Source of the DNA: Candidatus Woesearchaeota archaeon
Lineage (GTDB): Archaea > Nanobdellota > Nanobdellia > Woesearchaeales > UBA11576
NCBI GenBank assembly: GCA_030591125.1
Contig: JAUVBP010000039.1
Location: forward strand, 1 to 9,022
Direction of reading: 5' to 3'
DNA: 9,022 nt
Below are positions 1 through 6,779 of the stretch, in pieces (the stretch's first letter is position 1; every line of letters starts with the position of its first letter). The notes beneath the pieces are model-generated. The model made no database searches. It was not told the DNA's origin and saw only the letters and a list, made by a program, of their open reading frames with translations. The translations under genes and the position numbers were made by a program.

Positions 1-24
1 CGGGAAGATAAGTCCAGTAGAGGG

Positions 25-432
25 GTGCGGCTGAATTTTGAGCTGCCTGAACTTCCTGAGGAGATAGCAGAGAACATACAGGCAGATGTCGAAGAGCTGA
101 AGAACTGTTATTCTGCAAAGTGTTATCGTAGTAGTATCATATTGTGTGGTCGCGTGATTGAGACTGCATTACACAGGAAATATTTTGAAGTCACAGGCAA
201 TGATGCGCTCGAGAAAGAGCCTGGCATAGGCCTTGGTAAATTGATAGCGCGGATGAGTGAGAAAGGGATAAAGCTCGACCCTGCACTGCCGCAACAGATA
301 CATTTCATCAACCAGGTAAGGATATTCTCAGTACACACTAAACAGCAGGCATTCAACCCATCTGATAACCAGGCACAGGCAACTGTTCTTTATACTATGG
401 ATGTGTTGGGGAAATTGTTTGCGAGTGAGTGA
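25..432 (+). CDS. DUF4145/HEPN-like helical protein, 5' end uncertain
   Basis: This encodes at least 135 residues, predicted all-helical. Residues 20-55 hold a helix pair with the pattern of repeated hydrophobics and the segment IILCGRVIETALHRK. Residues 93-133 form a closing helix region around R-IFSV-H (R99 to H104) and a final hydrophobic helix. This order is that of the DUF4145 family, which is related in fold to HEPN domains. The R-x4-H motif is the one used by RNA-cleaving HEPN proteins, so RNA cleavage is possible, but DUF4145 members are mostly uncharacterised. The chosen start is GTG at 25. The frame is open back to base 1, so the true start may lie outside the window and the protein may be longer. 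No partner gene (for example an MNT nucleotidyltransferase) is visible downstream. The next gene starts 100 bp on, behind its own TATA-like boxes. Family assignment is by pattern only. Confidence 0.7.
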   Translation: MRLNFELPELPEEIAENIQADVEELKNCYSAKCYRSSIILCGRVIETALHRKYFEVTGNDALEKEPGIGLGKLIARMSEKGIKLDPALPQQIHFINQVRIFSVHTKQQAFNPSDNQAQATVLYTMDVLGKLFASE

Positions 433-483
433 ATTTTGCCTATTCAGCACTTTCTTTATAAATGACATCTCGTGGCATCAAAA

Positions 484-493
484 GGTTTAAATC
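484..493 (+). promoter_or_regulatory. TATA-like promoter box for the 533 gene
   Basis: The sequence GGTTTAAATC is a plausible archaeal TATA box centred near 489, which predicts a transcript start near 514 and a leader of about 20 nt. A second A/T box (tttataaa, about 451-458) lies upstream. The leader carries only a weak GGGTG ribosome-binding match at 523-527, immediately before the stop codon TAA at 530-532 that fixes ATG 533 as the first possible start. Confidence 0.45.
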
Positions 494-532
494 AGAGATG
501 ATAGCAACTTTTGCAGGGTGTTGGGTGCGTAA

Positions 533-1309
533 ATGTTGGAATATACAGATGACTTCAAGAAACGGATGGAGATAGCAGATATAATCGTAGATTCTATCAG
601 AGGAGAGTTTCCTATAGTTGGCCTGGAGCTTAGGCTGAACGGTTCAGTGATCTCTCTGCAGGACTTCCTGATGGAAGATACAAGCATACTCGGTCAGGAG
701 TTGGCAGGCCTTGCCGAAGAGATGTGTTATGCTGTGGACTATAACGGGATATATGAGATTCTTGCTTCTACACCTGTCGGTCAGGAAGTACGTTCTGATA
801 TGTCAAGAGAGGAATGTGCAGCAGCCGTACGAAGGTTCTCAATGTACACCTGGAACCATACACCTAGTGTAAGAGATGCTTATGTATCTGCGTACAAGCA
901 CGCACGTAATATGATAAGAGGGACGATCGAGCTCTCTGAAGGACTTGCACTCAGCTCATCATTATCTAAGCTGGTGCGTGACGCGAATGTCAAGACTGCC
1001 CGGCCGATATCTGCAAGAGCCTTGAAAGAGATGATCCCTGAAATACGGGATGTCGAGACAAGCTATGCAAAGCTGATACCAAAGTCCCGGCTCTCACCAT
1101 TGCTGGATTTTGTGATGCCGAAAAGGGTTGTCGAACGTCAGAAGGATATGCGGGAAGTATCATCTTATCTCAAGCAAAAAGCAGAAAGAGTCATACCTCG
1201 TCTCCAAAGTTTCGGGCATGAATACAGGAACTGGTACCTTACACAGCATGACCACGGCGTATGTGATTATGCAGGGAAGTGCCCGAGAGACAGGCACCTG
1301 AACAAGTAA
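533..1309 (+). CDS. Hypothetical protein with His/Cys C-terminal cluster
   Basis: I do not recognise this 258-residue protein. It has no signal peptide or membrane segment and looks soluble and mostly helical, with charged helices around residues 5-25, 120-150 and 195-225. The last 30 residues differ: they contain H239, H241, C244, C250 and H255 in the spacing H-x-H-x2-C-x5-C-x4-H, which could bind zinc or another metal. The start is certain on one side because an in-frame stop lies directly before ATG 533. The gene ends 20 bp before the stop of the convergent permease gene. The codon use resembles that of its neighbours, so there is no sign of recent transfer. The HEPN-like gene upstream is on the same strand but 100 bp away with TATA-like boxes between, so the two are probably separate units. 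It could be a lineage-specific DPANN protein. Confidence 0.8.
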   Translation: MLEYTDDFKKRMEIADIIVDSIRGEFPIVGLELRLNGSVISLQDFLMEDTSILGQELAGLAEEMCYAVDYNGIYEILASTPVGQEVRSDMSREECAAAVRRFSMYTWNHTPSVRDAYVSAYKHARNMIRGTIELSEGLALSSSLSKLVRDANVKTARPISARALKEMIPEIRDVETSYAKLIPKSRLSPLLDFVMPKRVVERQKDMREVSSYLKQKAERVIPRLQSFGHEYRNWYLTQHDHGVCDYAGKCPRDRHLNK

Positions 1310-1329
1310 CATGGGTAGAATTCGCTGAA

Positions 1330-2727
1330 CTATCTCTTCTTTGACTTCTTAATGACTTTTTTTATGCTCTTCTTCTTAATCTTTCTTTTCTTGATTACTT
1401 TTTTCTTCTTTGGAGGAGGAGTATGGAGGGATATTTTTGAGACTCTTTTCCTCTCGCCGAACATGGAATATAATACCAAGCCGACAAGGAAAAGCAATAT
1501 GCCTGCGAAGAACATCTTCTTCTCGAAGCTGAACAATAGTGCTGCGCAGGTCACGAGACCTATGGCAGGTATTATCGGGAACTTACCTATCCTGCCAGGC
1601 ACGCTGAAAGAACGGGTTATGTGATCATGAGAATATCTCAGGACTATCACACAAAGATTCACCACAAGGAACACGAACAATGCGCCGAAGTTGGTCAGGA
1701 ATGCTATTGAAGTTATCTTGCCAGGGATTATGAAGATGGCTGCTATGATAGCGACAGCGAGCACTGCGACATAAGGAGCGCGTCCTTTCTTCGTGACCTT
1801 CAGGAACATCTTCGGCAGTGAGTCCTCTTCTGCAAGACCATATATCATGCGCGAAGTTCCGATCATGAGTCCCAGTACTGTTGAAGCGGTTGCGGCAAGA
1901 GCCATGACTGCCATGAGCATACCTGCCTTACTGCCTAGCAATACTGTCATTATATCTGACAATGGAGCAGTCGAGTGGGCAAGCTGTTCCCAGGGTATCA
2001 CGCTCACAGCTATTATTGAGACAAGGATGTAAAGTACAGTCGATATGACAACAGAAGCTATCACTGCAAGCGGAAGAGTGCGTTTTGGATCTTTTACCTC
2101 TTCCCCAAGATTGCCTATGTTCTCAAACCCGAGGAATGCGAAGAATATCAATGCGGCTCCGGTGATGACTCCAGAGAATCCGTGCGGCATCTCCCAATAG
2201 AATTCAGGAGCCTGCAAGTGAGGCAATCCTACACCTATCACCAGCACAAGACCTGCTATGGCTATAAGCACCATCGCGATGTCAAAGCCGATCGCCTGTT
2301 TGACACCTACAAGGTTGAATATTGTCAAGATGACCAGAAGCAAGAGCGCGCCAATTATAGGATTGAGTCCGATGAGGCTGGCAAGATACCCTCCAAAGCC
2401 CAAAGCGACAGCAGACGTCCCTATTATCAGGGTTATTATCTTCAGCCATGCGACAGCGAAAGAGAACCTGCGGTCCTTGAACGATCTCTGAGTATAGAGG
2501 TATTCTGCAGAATCATAAGGGAATGTCGAAGAGAGTTCAGCATAGCTCAGGCCTGTGCAGGCCGCGATCACTGCAGCTATCAGGAAAGATAACCATATAG
2601 AATTGCCTGTGATGCCTGCGGCCTTGCCTATGATGACATAGATGCCCGCACCGATTATGACTCCCAGAATATATGCAGTAGTCCCGAACAGGCCGATGTC
2701 ACGTTTGAGCTTGAGCAGTAGATTCAC
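1330..2727 (-). CDS. APC-superfamily amino-acid permease with polylysine tail
   Basis: A 465-residue integral membrane transporter of the amino acid-polyamine-organocation superfamily, probably importing or exchanging amino acids across the cytoplasmic membrane. Visible family marks are GAGIY in helix 1 (residues 26-30), SYAEL at 61-65, and in helix 6 FAFLGFE (196-202) followed by EEVKDPKR (209-216). About twelve hydrophobic helices span residues 14-425. The substrate cannot be read from sequence. The C-terminus (437-465) is unusual: 16 Lys and 2 Arg in 29 residues, following a Pro-Pro-Pro, and presumably cytoplasmic. The only available canonical start is GTG 2727, because an in-frame stop lies about 10 codons upstream and no ATG occurs before helix 1. 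That GTG lies inside the sequence GAGGTGA. The gene follows the ZIP gene by 59 bp on the same strand but has its own TATA-like box. Confidence 0.92.
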   Translation of the reverse strand: MNLLLKLKRDIGLFGTTAYILGVIIGAGIYVIIGKAAGITGNSIWLSFLIAAVIAACTGLSYAELSSTFPYDSAEYLYTQRSFKDRRFSFAVAWLKIITLIIGTSAVALGFGGYLASLIGLNPIIGALLLLVILTIFNLVGVKQAIGFDIAMVLIAIAGLVLVIGVGLPHLQAPEFYWEMPHGFSGVITGAALIFFAFLGFENIGNLGEEVKDPKRTLPLAVIASVVISTVLYILVSIIAVSVIPWEQLAHSTAPLSDIMTVLLGSKAGMLMAVMALAATASTVLGLMIGTSRMIYGLAEEDSLPKMFLKVTKKGRAPYVAVLAVAIIAAIFIIPGKITSIAFLTNFGALFVFLVVNLCVIVLRYSHDHITRSFSVPGRIGKFPIIPAIGLVTCAALLFSFEKKMFFAGILLFLVGLVLYSMFGERKRVSKISLHTPPPKKKKVIKKRKIKKKSIKKVIKKSKKR

Positions 2728-2756
2728 CTCTTGTGAAGAATCAGTGTGTACTTTTG

Positions 2757-2763
2757 TTTAAAA
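2757..2763 (-). promoter_or_regulatory. TATA-like box for the permease gene
   Basis: On the minus strand this reads TTTTAAA, within CCTTTTAAACAAAAG. Its centre lies about 33 bp upstream of GTG 2727, which predicts a very short leader of roughly 8 nt. A T-rich stretch just upstream on the minus strand may also serve as the end signal of the ZIP transcript. Confidence 0.45.
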
Positions 2764-2786
2764 GGTTTGTCTTTTTACCTGTCTAC

Positions 2787-3536
2787 CTATCCAAAGAAAG
2801 TCAGCCCTATCATTATTGCCATACCGAGAATCAATGAGGTCACCTGGATGAATGATATCGGTGCAGAGCATTCCTTGTGCATCTCAGGGATCAGGTCAGA
2901 GCCTGCGATGTAGAGGAAACCACCTGCAGTGAACGGGACAAGGAATTCTGCGAACCAGCCGAAACGCAATCCGATGGTCAGGGCGATGATGACTCCGATG
3001 ATTGCAGACAATGCCGAAAGGAAATTATACATCAATGCCTTTGACTTGGTGTATCCTGCGTGGAGAAGGACTCCAAAATCTCCTATCTCCTGAGGCACTT
3101 CGTGGAACAATATTGCGATGGTAGTAGATATGCCGAGCGGGATGTTGGCAAGATACGCACCACCTATCAGCATACCATCAATGAGGTTATGGAATGCATC
3201 ACCCACGAGGTTCATGATACCTAAAGGGTGAGGATGACTCTTTGTTGTTGGCACGTGGCAATGACGCCAGTGTATCACCTTCTCAAGCAGGAAAAATAAT
3301 ACTATGCCGAGCATCACATATGCTGACACCATCATCATAGGTGTATTCTCTGCAGCTTCAGGTATCAGATGGAAGAACGCACCGCCGAAAAGGCTGCCGG
3401 CTGCGAAGCTCACAAGGAAAAGAAGGACCTTACGGAGCAGCTTATCTTTCAGCCCAAGAGTGATTATGCCAACGAGAGAGACAATACTTACTATGATCAC
3501 GCTTCCAAGAGAATATATCCATACAGTCGCACTCAT
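2787..3536 (-). CDS. ZIP-family divalent metal transporter
   Basis: A 249-residue membrane protein of the ZIP (SLC39-like) family, which moves zinc, iron or related divalent metals into the cytoplasm. About eight hydrophobic helices are visible. The metal path is marked by H116-N117-x2-D120-G in helix 4 and H145-E146-x3-E150 in helix 5, both characteristic of ZIP binuclear sites. H56 in helix 2 and D214/E218 near the C-terminus are further candidate ligands. The loop between helices 3 and 4 (residues 89-103) is His-rich (H89, H92, H94, H101, H103), as in many ZIP proteins where it binds or senses metal. The length is normal for prokaryotic ZIPs. ATG 3536 has no good ribosome-binding site. It lies about 30 bp after a TATA-like box overlapping the PHP stop codon, so it is probably translated from a nearly leaderless mRNA. 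The metal specificity is not readable. Confidence 0.93.
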   Translation of the reverse strand: MSATVWIYSLGSVIIVSIVSLVGIITLGLKDKLLRKVLLFLVSFAAGSLFGGAFFHLIPEAAENTPMMMVSAYVMLGIVLFFLLEKVIHWRHCHVPTTKSHPHPLGIMNLVGDAFHNLIDGMLIGGAYLANIPLGISTTIAILFHEVPQEIGDFGVLLHAGYTKSKALMYNFLSALSAIIGVIIALTIGLRFGWFAEFLVPFTAGGFLYIAGSDLIPEMHKECSAPISFIQVTSLILGMAIMIGLTFFG

Positions 3537-3562
3537 ATTAACTCTTGAGCATCAAGAAATTG

Positions 3563-3570
3563 TATTTAAG
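3563..3570 (-). promoter_or_regulatory. TATA-like box for the ZIP gene
   Basis: On the minus strand this reads CTTAAATA, centred about 30 bp upstream of ATG 3536. The predicted transcript start near 3541 leaves a leader of only about 5 nt. The box overlaps the last codon (TAA, 3566-3568) of the PHP gene, so the ZIP gene can be expressed apart from it. Confidence 0.45.
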
Positions 3571-4990
3571 TGTTTTGTTTAGATGGCGAGTTTTTGTCAT
3601 CTGTCGTGGTATTGAGAGTCTCCTCAAGTCTCGATTGCATGCTGTATTCAGATTTGAAAGCAGGGAGCACTCTTGAAGAAAGCTCAATTACCCAATAGGC
3701 CATCTTGTATATGCCTTCAGGGTGTTTTAACATCTTTGGAAGGTGAGCATCTCTGAATCCTTTGTTCTGTTCTATTAAGTTGGTAAGTCTTTCTATCTTA
3801 GCGCGTGTTTCAGCAGTCTCTTTCATGTGCATATGATCCTGATATTCTTTGTAGAGTCTCTTTGTCCTATGTGCCTGTGTCATCTTTTCTACTATAGGTA
3901 TTCCTGCGCTGACCAGGAACGCTGCAAACATCTCAAGACTGACAATACCTATTGCTGCAGGAATCGTGACATCATACCAGGGAAGCATACCTATGGCTAC
4001 AGGAAGACCTGCACCAACACCTTTTGCTACTAATGCTCGTGCATTCCAGTTGAACAATAAATAATCGCGTGTACCTCTAGAGCTGTCATTCTGCAGATTA
4101 CGTATCATGCCGTTGAACTCGCGTTTTATGATCTTGTGCTCAAGCTTCCTGCGCCTGTCTGCACTGATGGTCATATCTTCAAGTTCTGAGATGTTACGTG
4201 GATTCAGGAACCTGCTGCCTATGCAGAAGTTCCTGTCCTTGAAAGCGCGCATATATCCATAAGAATTTTCAACAGGTACTGTAGCAGCAGTGAACTGGTG
4301 TCCTGCCCGCAGCGGGTTGTGCGCGTCAGAACCTGCGCAGAGATATTTCTTACGTTCTTTTGCGATCTGCCAGACAGCTAAATTACCATGCTGCTCATCA
4401 CCATTCAGTTCAAGAATATCAAAAGCGTCCACAAGGTCATCAATATCTTTCCCTGTCAAGGTGTTATGTGTGTCACCCTGCCAGAACAGATGATTCAATG
4501 CGACCTCTACACCGATATTCCTGCATTCTTCAAGATAATGGACCACTCCTCGTCCTGCATACTCTGCAAGATGTGCATTCAGCTCAAGCACTTCAGCATC
4601 AGAAGAAGGATGGGTCACATCGCCAGGATAATCAAGACCCCATTCACCTACATGGATGATAGGTCCAGGGGAATAGCCAAGACCCATAGTCCGTTCATTG
4701 TTGATGAATACAGTATCACTTCCGAACTTACGGCGAAGCTCAAGGGCGCGTATGACTGAATCATGGTTTGAAAGAGGTGTCAAGCCCATACATCTCTTCA
4801 GCAGGGTCTTGCGAGCCTTCTTGATCGACATGTAGCTCTCCTGTGCTCCAAGTATCTCAGGGACCCTGTGAGGGACGTAGTTAGAGTCTGATGCGTGCAC
4901 GTGTCCATCTACCTTGCACAGATCCTTAAGACTATAGAGAACTACATTTCCATCTCTCAACTGATAACCGAAATCCCCCATTCTCAACAC
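3566..4990 (-). CDS. PHP-domain phosphoesterase fused to membrane helices
   Basis: A 474-residue protein whose first 270 residues form a PHP domain, a metal-dependent hydrolase fold usually acting on phosphoesters. The metal-binding signatures are visible in order: D28-G-H30-V-H32, N75-H76-D77, E99, H113, H167, and the final G-S-D222-A-H224. All expected metal ligands appear present, so it should be active. Residues 318-337 and 341-366 are two closely spaced hydrophobic helices, which would anchor the catalytic domain to the membrane. A charged helical tail (370-474) follows. The substrate is unknown; related PHP proteins act on nucleotides, histidinol phosphate or nucleic acids. The frame opens with GTG 4990, TTG 4987 and ATG 4981. 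A TATA box near 5016 predicts transcription from about 4991, so either leaderless GTG 4990 or ATG 4981 is plausible. It stands 29 bp before the ZIP start. Confidence 0.88.
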   Translation of the reverse strand: MLRMGDFGYQLRDGNVVLYSLKDLCKVDGHVHASDSNYVPHRVPEILGAQESYMSIKKARKTLLKRCMGLTPLSNHDSVIRALELRRKFGSDTVFINNERTMGLGYSPGPIIHVGEWGLDYPGDVTHPSSDAEVLELNAHLAEYAGRGVVHYLEECRNIGVEVALNHLFWQGDTHNTLTGKDIDDLVDAFDILELNGDEQHGNLAVWQIAKERKKYLCAGSDAHNPLRAGHQFTAATVPVENSYGYMRAFKDRNFCIGSRFLNPRNISELEDMTISADRRRKLEHKIIKREFNGMIRNLQNDSSRGTRDYLLFNWNARALVAKGVGAGLPVAIGMLPWYDVTIPAAIGIVSLEMFAAFLVSAGIPIVEKMTQAHRTKRLYKEYQDHMHMKETAETRAKIERLTNLIEQNKGFRDAHLPKMLKHPEGIYKMAYWVIELSSRVLPAFKSEYSMQSRLEETLNTTTDDKNSPSKQNT

Positions 4991-5010
4991 TAAAAAATAA
5001 GCAGTGAGTC

Positions 5011-5020
5011 TATTTAAATG
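5011..5020 (-). promoter_or_regulatory. TATA-like box for the PHP gene
   Basis: On the minus strand this reads CATTTAAATA. It is centred about 25 bp from GTG 4990 and about 35 bp from ATG 4981, so the transcript would begin at or just before the start codon. No Shine-Dalgarno sequence is present in the short gap. Confidence 0.5.
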
Positions 5021-5039
5021 CTTTTCCGGGAATTTTTAG

Positions 5040-5069
5040 CGGGTTTATAAAAAGATATAAAAAGACCCG
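5040..5069 (+). promoter_or_regulatory. Duplicated TATA box promoter of the radical SAM gene
   Basis: An exact 10-bp tandem direct repeat, TATAAAAAGA at 5046-5055 and again at 5056-5065, lies between inverted arms CGGGT (5040-5044) and ACCCG (5065-5069). Each copy is a good archaeal TATA box. They sit about one helical turn apart and predict transcript starts near 5075 and 5085. The inverted arms could be a regulator-binding site. That the arms matter is inference; the repeat itself is read directly. Confidence 0.6.
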
Positions 5070-5072
5070 TCA

Positions 5073-5093
5073 CTTGGTATCTCCAAGAGGTGA
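5073..5093 (+). promoter_or_regulatory. Leader hairpin and GAGGTGA ribosome-binding site
   Basis: A five-base-pair stem CTTGG/CCAAG (5073-5077 with 5083-5087, loop TATCT) directly precedes and touches the strong ribosome-binding site GAGGTGA (5087-5093). That site sits 3 nt before ATG 5097 and fixes this start. The stem shares its last G with the binding site, so folding could reduce access. Its small size makes it uncertain. Confidence 0.45.
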
Positions 5094-5096
5094 ACT

Positions 5097-6131
5097 ATGC
5101 AAGAAGCGATGTTCTATGAGACATTGGACAAGATGAAGGTACAGTGTCACCTATGCCCTCATGAGTGCATAATACTGCATGGTAAGAGAGGAAATTGTCA
5201 TGTCCGTGAGAATAGGCTTGGAAAGCTGTATTCAGTAGTGTATGGAAAGCTCTGCACCGCAACAGCAGACCCTATAGAGAAGAAACCACTCTACCATTTC
5301 ATGCCAGGGACGCAGACATATTCGATTGCCACAGCAGGATGCAACCTGCACTGCAAGTCCTGCCAGAACTGGCAGATATCACAGCGTGGGCCAGAAGATG
5401 TAGAATGCTATGATGTAGCGCCTCATGAGGTTGTCGAGAATGCCATAAGGGCAGGATGCAAGTCGATCGCATATACTTATGTCGAGCCTGCGATATTCTA
5501 TGAGTTCATGCTCGCCACTGCAAAACTGGCGCATAAGGCAGGCCTGAAAAATGTGATGGTGAGCAATGGTTATCTCAACCCGAAGCCTGCCAAGCAACTG
5601 TATAAACACATGGATGCCATAAATTTTGACCTGAAGGCATTCACAGACACATTTTACGTGCAGCAGTGCGGAGGACACATAAAGCCTGTCCTGGAGTCAA
5701 TAAAGACTGCGTATAAGATGGGTGTGTGGGTCGAGTTGACAACATTGATAATACCTGATCTCAATGATTCAATGGCGCTCATAAAGAAAGAGTGTGAATG
5801 GATAAGACGTGAACTCAGTGCTGACATACCTCTCCACTTCTCACGGTTCTTCCCATACTATAAGCTGAACCATCTCAGACCTACAAGCCCAGACACGCTC
5901 GAGAATGCGTATGAGACCGCAAAGTCTGCAGGGTTGAAGTACGTGTACCTTGGCAATGTCGAGACGGATGGTCGAGGGGATACTTCCTGTCCTAAGTGTG
6001 GCAAGAAATTGATCGATAGGAGTGCACACTTCGGATTGAAGTCCATGAAAGTCAAGGACGGTAAGTGCAGTCATTGCAGTGCAAAAATCCCTGGTGTGTT
6101 TGAGAACGGAAAAAGAAAGAATAAAAAATGA
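5097..6131 (+). CDS. amrS: AmmeMemoRadiSam system radical SAM enzyme
   Basis: A 344-residue radical SAM protein related to pyruvate formate-lyase activating enzymes, matching the AmmeMemoRadiSam (AmrS) subgroup. The cluster-binding motif is C82-x3-C86-x2-C89 in GCNLHCKSCQNW, which would hold the [4Fe-4S] cluster that cleaves S-adenosylmethionine. The N-terminal Cys set C17, C20, C24 and C34 (C-x2-C-x3-C-x9-C) and the C-terminal pairs C298-x2-C301 and C324-x2-C327 followed by IPGVF are features of this subgroup and could bind further metal. Length is normal, with a short Lys-rich tail. In other genomes this enzyme often travels with the Memo-like and AMMECR1 proteins, whose joint role is unresolved; neither is in this window. 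ATG 5097 is set by GAGGTGA. The gene is divergent from the PHP gene and convergent with the pilin-like gene, which ends 18 bp away, so it is monocistronic. Confidence 0.93.
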   Translation: MQEAMFYETLDKMKVQCHLCPHECIILHGKRGNCHVRENRLGKLYSVVYGKLCTATADPIEKKPLYHFMPGTQTYSIATAGCNLHCKSCQNWQISQRGPEDVECYDVAPHEVVENAIRAGCKSIAYTYVEPAIFYEFMLATAKLAHKAGLKNVMVSNGYLNPKPAKQLYKHMDAINFDLKAFTDTFYVQQCGGHIKPVLESIKTAYKMGVWVELTTLIIPDLNDSMALIKKECEWIRRELSADIPLHFSRFFPYYKLNHLRPTSPDTLENAYETAKSAGLKYVYLGNVETDGRGDTSCPKCGKKLIDRSAHFGLKSMKVKDGKCSHCSAKIPGVFENGKRKNKK

Positions 6132-6149
6132 TGTTGTCGGTCTCTATCT

Positions 6150-6701
6150 TTAAGGTATTGTCACGAAGAACTGTATAGGATTGTCATATTCTGCCAGATT
6201 ATTGCTGGCGTCGTCCGGATCCCTATACGCGACGACGACCTTGAACATGTAAGTCCCACGTTCTGTAGCCTTAGGCACAGTGACCCCTACAAGGTACTTG
6301 CCTTTCTCATTCTTCTCAAGCTCCAGCTTGGTCAGGGGAATCGAAAGCCAGTCAGCGGTGTTGATCGTTATTGAGGTCTTATCCCTCCTGAACGCGCCAT
6401 TCGGCTGGACAGTCATTATGTACTCGCCATTGAACTGTGCCAGCACACCTATGCCGAAAGTGTCGAACTTGTTCCTCTTGATATCCTTCTGGCTTATCGG
6501 TATGACAACCGGACTTCCGGAGTCAAGCAGCTTTTCTATCTGTCGCTCTGTCTGTGAGTCAAGACTGCCTTTGACCTTTTCAGCATGCATGAAGAACTTG
6601 GACGCGAAGGTCAATCCTCCAGCGAAAACAGCCATCCCCATCACAAGCATGACTATGAAATTGATGGAAAGCTCCATAGCTCTCTTATTTTTAGGTCGCA
6701 T
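6150..6701 (-). CDS. Pilin-like membrane-anchored protein
   Basis: A 183-residue protein with a short basic N-terminus and one long hydrophobic helix (residues 11-36). A charged helix (40-60) follows, then a beta-rich domain (62-183) with alternating strands such as KYLVGVTV and TYMFKVVVAY, typical of Ig-like extracellular domains. No Cys is present. The N-terminus shares the pattern LSIN-x-IV-x-LV with the 7024-7497 protein, so both probably use the same export and assembly route. The leader resembles type IV pilin or class III signals (basic residues, then a small residue before the helix), but the usual Glu at position 5 of the mature form is not clearly present. ATG 6701 has no strong ribosome-binding site; M9 is an alternative start but would lose the basic residues. 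An A/T-rich gap with a stem-loop separates it from the upstream gene on the same strand. The function is probably structural at the cell surface. Confidence 0.75.
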   Translation of the reverse strand: MRPKNKRAMELSINFIVMLVMGMAVFAGGLTFASKFFMHAEKVKGSLDSQTERQIEKLLDSGSPVVIPISQKDIKRNKFDTFGIGVLAQFNGEYIMTVQPNGAFRRDKTSITINTADWLSIPLTKLELEKNEKGKYLVGVTVPKATERGTYMFKVVVAYRDPDDASNNLAEYDNPIQFFVTIP

Positions 6702-6756
6702 CTTAATCGATCAAAAACCTCAATCATTCTTGACGTTACAGACGAATGCCTGTATA

Positions 6757-6779
6757 ACTAATAAAGAAAAAAAATTAGT
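6757..6779 (-). terminator. Stem-loop with T-run after the two-helix gene
   Basis: Immediately after the stop of the 6780 gene, the minus strand holds ACTAAT pairing with ATTAGT around an 11-nt loop that is mostly T. The T-run fits archaeal termination. The same A/T-rich stretch (around 6750-6756) may also supply a TATA-like box for the 6150-6701 gene. Confidence 0.4.

Noticed and set aside
2182..2592. A 136-codon + strand frame inside the permease gene
   Set aside because: It is antisense to a clear APC permease with recognisable motifs, and its translation is low in hydrophobic order and rich in Gln, Arg and Tyr, typical of a shadow.
5379..5678. A 99-codon minus-strand frame within the radical SAM gene
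   Set aside because: It is antisense to the conserved enzyme core and has no promoter or ribosome-binding site.
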